From assembly GCA_023265495.1 (NCBI GenBank), contig JAHFTP010000008.1, positions 1 through 21,302 of the forward strand: a DNA stretch of 21,302 nt, written 5' to 3'. A program made the translations under genes and the position numbers. The DNA comes from Chlamydiota bacterium. GTDB lineage: Bacteria > Chlamydiota > Chlamydiia > Chlamydiales > Rhabdochlamydiaceae. The notes beneath the pieces are model-generated. The model worked only from the letters and a program-made list of their open reading frames with translations. It did not search any database and had not been told where the DNA came from. Shown here piece by piece: positions 15,282 through 21,302 of this stretch (within the stretch, counting starts at the first letter, position 1; each line of letters begins with the position of its first letter).

Positions 15282-15311
15282 ATTATCTCTTCCTTGATCT
15301 AGCTTGTGTCG

Positions 15312-15785
15312 TTACCATTTGTAATGGGCAAAAGCTCGGTTCGCTTCAGCCATTCTGTGCGTGTCGTCTTTCTTTTTGATGCTTGCACCTTGGTTTTGGT
15401 AGCAATCAACAAGCTCTGAAGCAAGTCCATCTTGCATGGATCTGCCTGCTTTTTCCCTGGAGTAGGTGATAATCCATTGCATAGCCATGGATGTACGACG
15501 CTCTGGGGCGATCTCTACTGGCACTTGATACGTGGCTCCACCAATCCTTCTTGACTTTACCTCTAAAGCAGGCTTTGCATTTTCGATGGCTTGCTCAAAG
15601 GCTGCTAAAGGATCTTCCGCCTTTACTTTTTTAGCAAAAGTTTCAATGGCATTGTAAACGATTGTTCTAGCCGTGGATTTCTTGCCGCTATACATGATTT
15701 TGTTAATGAACTTGGCAAGAACATAGCTGTTATATACTGGATCTGGGTCGATCACTCTTTTAGTGGCCCGTCTTCTTCTTGACAT
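15312..15785 (-). CDS. rpsG: 30S ribosomal protein S7
   Basis: 157-residue primary 16S rRNA-binding protein that nucleates the small-subunit head. Recognised from MSRRRRATKRVIDPDPVYNS, VLAKFINKIMYSGKKSTA, the central ALEVKSRRIGGATYQVPVEI and the end RSMQDGLASELVDCYQNQGA. SD AAGGA precedes the ATG at 15785. The lysine-rich insertion IKKKDDTHRMAEANRAFAHYKW at the C-terminus is normal for the family. The 155 bases between it and rpsL hold a long hairpin. Confidence 0.98.
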   Translation of the reverse strand: MSRRRRATKRVIDPDPVYNSYVLAKFINKIMYSGKKSTARTIVYNAIETFAKKVKAEDPLAAFEQAIENAKPALEVKSRRIGGATYQVPVEIAPERRTSMAMQWIITYSREKAGRSMQDGLASELVDCYQNQGASIKKKDDTHRMAEANRAFAHYKW

Positions 15786-15866
15786 TGTGTTGGTCCTTTT
15801 TTACATTCTTTACTTAATGATCCAAACGTTTTTTTTCACTTGTAGCCTCATTAGGAATGAAACTCC

Positions 15867-15909
15867 GACCCGAGATTTTTTCTGTATTTTACAGGAAAAA
15901 TCGCGAGTC
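15867..15909 (-). other. Long imperfect hairpin between rpsL and rpsG
   Basis: On the minus strand GACTCGCGATTTTT pairs with AAAAAATCTCGGGTC (one C-T mismatch, one U-G pair), and the inner part CTGTA-AAA-TACAG closes it, giving a stem of nearly 20 pairs. Two smaller hairpins stand between it and rpsL: GGATATC/GATATCC (15911-15935) and TCCTAAG/CTTAGGA (15933-15950), whose loop holds the rpsL stop codon. No U-tract follows, so an RNA processing site or attenuator is more likely than a plain terminator. Confidence 0.6.
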
Positions 15910-15940
15910 AGGATATCTACATACAAAAGATATCCTAAGA

Positions 15941-16312
15941 TTACTTAGGACGCTTTGCCCCATACTTGGATCTGGATTTTTTTCTGTCTTTTACCGCTGC
16001 GCAGTCTAAAGAGCCGCGTACGATGTGGTAGCGAACGCCGGGCAAGTCCTTTACACGGCCTCCTCTTACAAGCACGATACTATGCTCTTGTAAGTTGTGT
16101 CCTTCTCCGCCGATGTAGGCAATTACTTCTTGTCCATTAGAGAGCCGCACCCACGCTACTTTCCGTAGAGCAGAGTTTGGTTTTTTTGGAGTTTTTGTCT
16201 TTACTTGTAAACATACTCCCCTCTTTTGAGGACATTGCTGAAGAGCGGGCGATTTTCTTCTGCGAACTTTATTGGTACGGCCCTTGTGTACGAGTTGATT
16301 TATGGTCGGCAT
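15941..16312 (-). CDS. rpsL: 30S ribosomal protein S12
   Basis: 123 residues, decoding-centre protein. The start taken is [12 protein letters not shown] at 16312, nine bases after AGGAG. An ATG three codons earlier (16321) touches the SD and would add non-family residues. [19 protein letters not shown] and [18 protein letters not shown] are intact, including both lysine regions (KKPNS, RVKDL) where streptomycin-resistance changes usually fall, so the protein looks wild type. It is first in the operon. The 185 bases to tsp must hold divergent promoters; none was pinned down with confidence. Confidence 0.97.
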   Translation of the reverse strand: MPTINQLVHKGRTNKVRRRKSPALQQCPQKRGVCLQVKTKTPKKPNSALRKVAWVRLSNGQEVIAYIGGEGHNLQEHSIVLVRGGRVKDLPGVRYHIVRGSLDCAAVKDRKKSRSKYGAKRPK

Positions 16313-16507
16313 GTAGCCCATCTCCTTACAGGTTCAGTTAGATTTCGAGATAGGAAAAACTATATAGGGGGAGGGGGATTATTTGCAAAAGTATTTATCC
16401 TTGATCGAGACTCTCAATTCAAATATTCGCCAAAAGATGTAAATTCCTATGGAATTTTATTCTCTAATAAAGGAATAAAAAGTTTAAAAGAGGAAGTGTG
16501 GCAAGCC

Positions 16508-18490
16508 ATGATATCTAGGAACTTTAAAAAAATATTTGTCGCCTGTGTAGTCGTCTGCTCTTGTCTTGATGCTGCGCCTAAGGTCCTTACAAAAGCTGAT
16601 GTGAGATCTAGCTTTGAGGAGATGCTCAATTATCACGTGGAGTACAAACAGCTCTCTTCCACTTTAGTTAAGCGTTCAACGAAATTATTTATTGAACAGT
16701 TTGATCCTTATAAAATGTATCTCATGCAGGATGAGGTAGAAGCTTTTGTCGATAGGAAAGAGGGAGAAGTGGAGCAGGCGATTACCAGATATTATGCCGA
16801 TGATCTTTCCCTTTTTCAGCAAATGAATCAGACCATACAAACAAGTATTGTCAGAGCGCAAAAGATGCGTTCAGAGCTGGAAAATGCCATTATTGACGGC
16901 AAAGAAGAAGTGGGCCCGGTTTCTGCAGACAGTTATAATCGATACGCCGGAAGTCAGTCTGAACTAAAAAATAGAATCAAACTTCAGTTGATGTCTTTAT
17001 TGAATGCTGAAGGAAAAGCGGAAAATATTACGGAGTGGACAACAGATAAGAAAAGGAAAGTATTTGCTTTATGGGAGAGGCGCTTTGCAAGAATTGAAAA
17101 TACCTATTTGCTTAAACAGCAGCCGCAGCTAGAAGAACACTATCTGGTTATGCATGTGCTTAAAGCTCTGGCAAAAAGTTTAGATGCACACACCTCCTTT
17201 TTTAGTCCCGAAGAAGCCTATGAAATGCGGGCTAGTCTAGAAAAACAATTTGAAGGAATAGGGGTTGTTCTTCGCGAGGGGATCGAAGGCATAGTCATAA
17301 TCAACTTGATCAGAGGAGGGCCTGCAGAAAAATCTGGGAAAATTGCAGAAGGGGATTTACTCGTAGAAATTAATAGAAAAAAAACGGAAGGGATGACCTA
17401 CGAACAGGTGCTGGATAGTTTAAAGGGAGATGGCGGGCGTAAAATTGTCCTTGGCATAAAAAAACCGGGAGAGAGTCAGGTGCAAAAAGTAGAGCTCTCC
17501 AGAGAAAAGATTGTGATGCAAGATGATCGTTTGCAGTACTCCTACCAATCTTATGGGGATGGCATTATCGCGAAGCTCAATTTACCCTCTTTCTATGAGT
17601 CGAATAATGCTTCCAGCTGTGAGCTCGATATCAGAGAGGCCATTTTAGAGCTAAAAAAGCAAGGAAAGATCCTCGGCATGGTGATCGATATGAGAGACAA
17701 TTCCGGCGGGTTTTTGAATCAGGCCGTCAAGGTGGCAGGTCTTTTTATTACAAGTGGGGTCGTAGTCATTTCGAAATACGCCGATGGGGAGATGCAGTAT
17801 CTCAGGGATGTGGATGGTCGTATCTATTATGAAGGGCCGCTAGTTCTGCTCACCTCAAAGGCTTCTGCTTCCGCAGCAGAGATTGTGGCGCAATCTTTGC
17901 AAGACTACGGAACAGCTCTTGTGGTAGGAGATGAGAGAACATATGGCAAGGGGTCGATCCAATACCAAACAGTTACAGATGATGATGCAAAGAACTTTTT
18001 TAAAGTGACCGTGGGCAGGTACTATACCGTGTCAGGCCGATCTACGCAGATTGAAGGTGTGAAGGCAAACATCCTTGTGCCTACAGACTACTACCCATAT
18101 AACATTGGGGAGAGATATCTAGCCTACCCGCTGAAAAATGATCAGGTGGCTCCGGCTTATGTAGATCCTCTCGTGGACATAGATCAGCGACATAAACCCT
18201 GGTTTCAGACGAATTACTTGCCCAACATACAAAAGAAACTCTCTATATGGACGCAGATGCTGCCCGTCTTGAAATCCAATAGCGATTACCGGATTTCTCA
18301 TAATAAAAATTTCTCTGTTTTTTTGAAAAAACAATCTCCATCTACAGAAGGGGATCTGGGTAATTCCTCCCTTCTTACGGCAGATAAAATGGGTGTGGAA
18401 GATATCCAAATGGCCGAGGCTGTGCAGATCATACAAGATATGATTTCTATGAGGGAAACAAAGGGTCTTTTGCAGTCTAAGCAAAAATGA
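16508..18490 (+). CDS. tsp: Tail-specific (C-terminal processing) periplasmic protease
   Basis: S41-family serine protease that degrades periplasmic proteins from their C-terminus; Prc in E. coli. 660 residues from ATG 16508 (SD AGGA at 16491, rather far at 13 bases). The N-terminus MISRNFKKIFVACVVVCSC then LDAAPK is a signal peptide, and the frame upstream of it (from 16226) does not fit the family. The long N-terminal domain has FDPYKMYLMQDEVEAF; then SLDAHTSFFSPEEAY, a PDZ domain (FEGIGVVLREGIEGIVI, RGGPAEKSGKIAEGDLLVEI, about 243-315), and the S41 core: VIDMRDNSGGFLNQA, SKASASAAEI (450-459) with probable nucleophile Ser455, and TYGKGSIQY with Lys481. Length matches E. coli Prc (682). It is divergent from rpsL; tsp near this operon is also chlamydial. 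Confidence 0.95.
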   Translation: MISRNFKKIFVACVVVCSCLDAAPKVLTKADVRSSFEEMLNYHVEYKQLSSTLVKRSTKLFIEQFDPYKMYLMQDEVEAFVDRKEGEVEQAITRYYADDLSLFQQMNQTIQTSIVRAQKMRSELENAIIDGKEEVGPVSADSYNRYAGSQSELKNRIKLQLMSLLNAEGKAENITEWTTDKKRKVFALWERRFARIENTYLLKQQPQLEEHYLVMHVLKALAKSLDAHTSFFSPEEAYEMRASLEKQFEGIGVVLREGIEGIVIINLIRGGPAEKSGKIAEGDLLVEINRKKTEGMTYEQVLDSLKGDGGRKIVLGIKKPGESQVQKVELSREKIVMQDDRLQYSYQSYGDGIIAKLNLPSFYESNNASSCELDIREAILELKKQGKILGMVIDMRDNSGGFLNQAVKVAGLFITSGVVVISKYADGEMQYLRDVDGRIYYEGPLVLLTSKASASAAEIVAQSLQDYGTALVVGDERTYGKGSIQYQTVTDDDAKNFFKVTVGRYYTVSGRSTQIEGVKANILVPTDYYPYNIGERYLAYPLKNDQVAPAYVDPLVDIDQRHKPWFQTNYLPNIQKKLSIWTQMLPVLKSNSDYRISHNKNFSVFLKKQSPSTEGDLGNSSLLTADKMGVEDIQMAEAVQIIQDMISMRETKGLLQSKQK

Positions 18491-18577
18491 ATTGCTAAAA
18501 AACCACTTCCTTTCTTATCTTATTATACTTTACTTGCAGTGAGCTCCTGTAGACTAGGCAAGTAGCTTATCTTATAT

Positions 18578-18650
<73 letters not shown>

Positions 18651-18669
18651 CATTTCTCTTGCCGGAGAA

Positions 18670-18779
18670 AGCCGTAACATAGCCGTAATTGGCTAAGTTT
18701 CCTTAAATCACCCAAACTGGGTTGCCAAAAATAGTTTTGAGCAATCACTTTGGAGTGTCGATTCCGTTGGATTTACGGC
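18670..18779. repeat. GCCGTAA repeats between tRNA-Phe and integrase
   Basis: AGCCGTAA occurs at 18670-18677 and 18681-18688 (11-base spacing), and the inverse TTACGGC at 18773-18779. Three copies in the short gap between tRNA 3' end and integrase could be recombinase arm-type sites. No other feature is visible in the 227 bases 18651-18877. Confidence 0.35.
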
Positions 18780-18877
18780 AAAAACGAATCCTCTCCTTTT
18801 AAGTAACTATAAATCAAGCGCTAAGACGATCCGTTCAAAGGATTGTTGGTCTTTGTGTCGCTTGTTAGGAGCTGAAA

Positions 18878-19981
18878 ATGGGATTCATCAGAGAAAGGAA
18901 ACTCAAAAATGGTAGTACAAGATTTCAAGCCGAAATTAGGCTGAAGGGAATATCAAAGGCTGTCACCGCCGTATTCGATAGAAAAACAGACGCAAAAGCC
19001 TGGATTCAAAAAGTTGAAGCTGACATTCGTTGTGGGAGACAGCAGCTTTATTCGGAAGGAAGGCGGCATACCTTTGCTGAAGCTGTAGAACGATATCGCA
19101 AGGAACAGACAGTCTCTGTTGTCAAGAAGGGGCATCTTGATTGGTGGCAGAAGGAACTGGGATCGCTCTATCTACAAGATGTCCGCCCTGCTGTTATTTC
19201 GGAAAAAAAGCAAAAACTTCTATCAACACCAACTGCTACAGGGGTTATCCGGGGTAAGAGCACCTGCAATCGATATCTTGCGACCCTGAGCCATCTTCTC
19301 AGCATTTGCATGAAGCAGTGGGAATGGCTTTCAGAGAACCCTGCGGGGAAGATTTCTTGAGAGAAAGAGCCTCGTGAGCGAACTCGTTTTCTAACCCCAG
19401 AGGAACGTCAAAATCTCCTCAAGACATGTTCAGACAGTGATAATCCCTATCTCTATTCCTTTGTCGTGCTGCTTTTAAGTACGGGGTGCCGGTATAACGA
19501 AATCCGATGTTTGAAATGGACGGATGTTGACCTGTTCCAAGGAAGAATCACGATCACAAAATCCAAAAACTCAGACATGCGTTCGCTTCCCGTCAGAGGG
19601 CCTGCTCTTGAATTGCTGCGTAATTTAGCAGCTCAAAACCAATCGATCGGTTATGTTTTTCCCAGTCCTAACACGAAATCTCGTCCTATCGAGCTACGGA
19701 GGGCCTTTAGAACCGCTATAAAACGAGCTGGATTGAAAAACTTCCGCGGGCATGACTGCCGCCATTCTTACGCAACCGAAATGTTAGCCCAAGGTCTTTC
19801 TCTAGGAGAGATCGGAATTTTGCTCGGGCACCGAAGTGTTTCTATGACCCGTCGCTACGCACATCTGGTTGAATCACGTTCCATCGATGCAGTATCAAAG
19901 ATGTCAGAGCTAATAAATAACTTTGGTGATACGGGGGGAGGGGGGTCGCAAGAAAATAGAGGAGCTAGCCCATGTCCATAG
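18878..19981 (+). pseudogene. Tyrosine-recombinase (phage-type) integrase, one in-frame stop
   Basis: Site-specific recombinase that would insert its element at tRNA-Phe. It starts at ATG 18878 with AGGAG six bases before. The N-terminal arm/SAM-like part is intact (RQQLYSEGRRHTFAEAVERY, TCNRYLATLSHLLSICMKQW) up to LSENPAGKIS, where TGA at 19358-19360 (codon 161) interrupts. The same frame then continues EKEPRERTRFLTPEERQNLL into the catalytic domain, giving 367 residues if read through. All catalytic residues are visible: STGCRYNEIR (Arg), ITKSKN (Lys), HDCRHSYAT (HxxR), LLGHRSV (His) and TRRYAHL (Tyr). A CGA-to-TGA change would explain it. Decay is recent, since nothing else is damaged. Confidence 0.88.
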
Positions 19982-20217
19982 AGTGTGGAGCAAAAGCAAG
20001 GACGAATTTAAATAAACCCCGTCGCCAACCTGCAATGGCCAATGGACGATGCCGCTTACATGGAGGTAAGAGTACCGGTCCTCGAACGAAGGAAGGACGT
20101 AAGCGGATGAAAGAAGCCAATACAAAGCATGGGCTTTATTCGGCAGAGATGATTCAAGCTAGACGCCATGCCCGCGATCTCATACGAGAGAGTAGAGAGA
20201 TAAATAGAGGGGTCTGA
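19972..20217 (+). CDS. HGGKSTGP-motif small mobile-element protein
   Basis: 81 residues. The motif ANGRCRLHGGKSTGPRTKEG (23-42) then ANTKHGLYSAE identifies the small HGG(x)STGP family, known from phages, plasmids and islands, whose job is not established. The N-terminal CGAKAR and GRCRLH together place two Cys and a His that could bind a metal. The ATG at 19972 follows GAGGAG and overlaps the integrase frame by 10 bases, so it may be translated with the integrase transcript. Confidence 0.7.
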   Translation: MSIECGAKARTNLNKPRRQPAMANGRCRLHGGKSTGPRTKEGRKRMKEANTKHGLYSAEMIQARRHARDLIRESREINRGV

Positions 20218-20255
20218 TGCTTGGGCCTTACTCGATAATCTGCTTTCTCGCTCGC

Positions 20256-20298
20256 GATCATTAAAATGATCAGCCATTAAAACTTCAAGATGTCTTGA
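20256..20298. promoter_or_regulatory. Two small dyads upstream of the small regulator
   Basis: GATCATT-AA-AATGATC (20256-20271) and TCAAGA-TG-TCTTGA (20285-20298) are perfect short palindromes with very short centres, unsuited to RNA hairpins but right for dimeric DNA-binding proteins. They lie 58-100 bases before the start at 20356 in an otherwise empty 138-base gap, and may be operators for the small protein encoded there. Confidence 0.4.
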
Positions 20299-20355
20299 TT
20301 TTTCTAAAGACCCATGGTATTCTCATCAATCATCCATTCAATTTTGAGGAGACTC

Positions 20356-20547
20356 ATGTCAGATCAAGTCATAGCGTCAAAAAAAGCCAAAACTACTGTC
20401 TATATGACTGAGGAAGAGGAAATTCTTTTGAATGAGCTGTTCATTAAACGACTCAGAGAGCGCCGAAAAACCGATAAATCTGCCCTTCTTTGCGAGGGTA
20501 TTCGCCTGCTATTCGAGAAAGAAATCGGGAGTAAGATAAATGGCTAA
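20356..20547 (+). CDS. Small probable DNA-binding (ribbon-helix-helix-like) protein
   Basis: 63 residues from ATG 20356 behind GAGGAGA (20346-20352); a longer frame from 20314 has no such SD and its extra residues are hydrophobic filler. The start KKAKTTVYMTEEEEILLNEL (10-29) has the short basic beta-strand followed by helix typical of ribbon-helix-helix/CopG proteins, and the rest is helical and charged (KTDKSALLCEGIRLLFEKE). It overlaps the next gene by 8 bases, an antitoxin-like position before a nuclease. This is resemblance, not a firm family call. Confidence 0.55.
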   Translation: MSDQVIASKKAKTTVYMTEEEEILLNELFIKRLRERRKTDKSALLCEGIRLLFEKEIGSKING

Positions 20548-21302
20548 AAAGACAAATGTCTTAAATGAGGTTGTTGCCAAGCAGCCAGCCGAAGAGAGAC
20601 TGCCTGTTTCTCTGCCAGAGGGATATGCTTCTATTCTAGAGACTATTACCAGTAAGATACGCGCTGCACAAACCAGGGCCATGGTGGCAGTCAATCGTGA
20701 GCTGATTGACGTCTATAGAGATATTGGCAAAACGATTCATGAACAACAGCAAACGGCTGAATGGGGATCGTCAGTGGTTGAGCAGTTAGCAAAGGATTTA
20801 AAAAAATCTTTTGCAGGAATGAGAGGCTTTTCTTCTCGTAACCTCTGGAATATGAGAGACTTCTATCTTTCCTATGCTGATAACCAAAAACTGCAGGCAA
20901 TGACTGCAGAAATTAGCTGGACCCACAATGTGGTCGTATTCGAGAAGTGTAAGGACCCTTTGCAGAGAGAATTTTACATCAGGATGTCCAAAAGGAATGG
21001 GTGGACGTATCGGGTACTGATGAATCAGATTAGCAATCGTCTATATGAACGGACATTGGCCAACCAAACCAATTTTGACAAAAATCTACCAGAGACGATG
21101 CGATCGGAAGCAAAACTTGCCGTAAAAGACGAATATATTTTTGGATTCGTAGACTTGGGGGACGAGTATGATGAACGCGAGCTAGAGAAAGCTCTCATTG
21201 GCAATATTGAAGGGTTTTTGAGAGAAGCTGGCGGGGTTTATGCGTTCATGGGGTCTCAATACCGTTTAGAGGTCGGAAACAAGGAATTCTTGATCGACAT
21301 TT
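20540..21302 (+). CDS. YhcG/DUF1016 PD-(D/E)XK nuclease family protein, cut by window edge
   Basis: Open from ATG 20540 to the last base (254 codons, no stop). The N-terminal DUF1016_N helical domain shows AAQTRAMVAVNRELIDVYRD near 43-62, WGSSVVEQLAKDL, RGFSSRNLWNMRDFY and WTHNVVVFEKCKDPLQREFY; the nuclease half starts FIFGFVDL-like (YIFGFVDLGDEYDERELEKA) and ends in AFMGSQYRLEVGNKEFLIDI, just before the catalytic Asp...ExK part expected beyond the edge. Family members are found with restriction systems and mobile elements. Start overlaps the small upstream protein by 8 bases. No clear SD, so coupling is likely. Confidence 0.9.
   Translation, partial: MAKKTNVLNEVVAKQPAEERLPVSLPEGYASILETITSKIRAAQTRAMVAVNRELIDVYRDIGKTIHEQQQTAEWGSSVVEQLAKDLKKSFAGMRGFSSRNLWNMRDFYLSYADNQKLQAMTAEISWTHNVVVFEKCKDPLQREFYIRMSKRNGWTYRVLMNQISNRLYERTLANQTNFDKNLPETMRSEAKLAVKDEYIFGFVDLGDEYDERELEKALIGNIEGFLREAGGVYAFMGSQYRLEVGNKEFLIDI

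Noticed and set aside
19358..19360. TGA recoded as an amino acid in the integrase
   Set aside because: Chlamydiae use TGA as stop and other genes here (for example the DJ-1 gene and the lone lesion-free frames) end with it; a point mutation is simpler.
18651..21302. Second attachment site inside the window
   Set aside because: No further copy of the tRNA-Phe 3' end was found by reading; the far boundary must lie outside.

Overview
The window looks like a chromosome segment from an environmental member of the Chlamydiae (Parachlamydia/Waddlia-like, not Chlamydia itself). Three gene neighbourhoods support this: gpmA-nifS-nifU; birA next to rodA; and rpsL-rpsG-fusA-rpsJ with a tail-specific protease (tsp/prc) beside rpsL. 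All three are remembered from chlamydial genomes. The assignment is inference from gene order and protein resemblance, not from a database search.

Layout, left to right. 1-3.4 kb: a small acidic unknown protein, then a tightly coupled gpmA-nifS-nifU operon whose NifS- and NifU-like proteins have lost the residues needed for cysteine desulfuration and IscU-type scaffolding. 3.5-5.8 kb: a dead BRO-family (phage antirepressor-like) gene and a lone AAA_14/DUF4143 ATPase preceded by two abutting palindromes. 5.8-8.5 kb: core genes birA (minus), then rodA, a frameshifted unknown gene and a BamE/SmpA-like lipoprotein in one translationally coupled plus-strand run. 8.5-12 kb: accessory minus-strand genes, an Xre-type regulator coupled to an AlbA_2/HATPase protein with two in-frame perfect palindromes, then a DUF4172-Fic AMP-transferase with competing hairpins upstream.

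12-16.3 kb: the ribosomal operon rpsL-rpsG-fusA-rpsJ on the minus strand. A GC-rich DJ-1/PfpI gene sits just past the rpsJ terminator and is followed by a degraded second copy of the rpsJ 3' end plus terminator, so the gene is bracketed by a duplication of the target's end. 16.5-18.5 kb: the periplasmic protease tsp. 18.6 kb to the end: tRNA-Phe(GAA) followed by a mobile island, with a tyrosine recombinase broken by one in-frame TGA, a small HGGKSTGP-motif protein, a small probable DNA-binding protein, and an overlapping YhcG/DUF1016 PD-(D/E)XK nuclease gene that runs off the edge.

Themes. First, an iron-sulfur operon kept in place although its catalytic residues are gone. Second, three lone accessory genes (AAA_14-DUF4143, AlbA_2-HATPase, DUF4172-Fic), each an enzyme with an apparent winged-helix segment and each with its own pair of long palindromes in or just upstream of the gene. 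Third, acquisition marks: the rpsJ-end duplication, the tRNA-Phe integrase island, and decaying phage-type genes.
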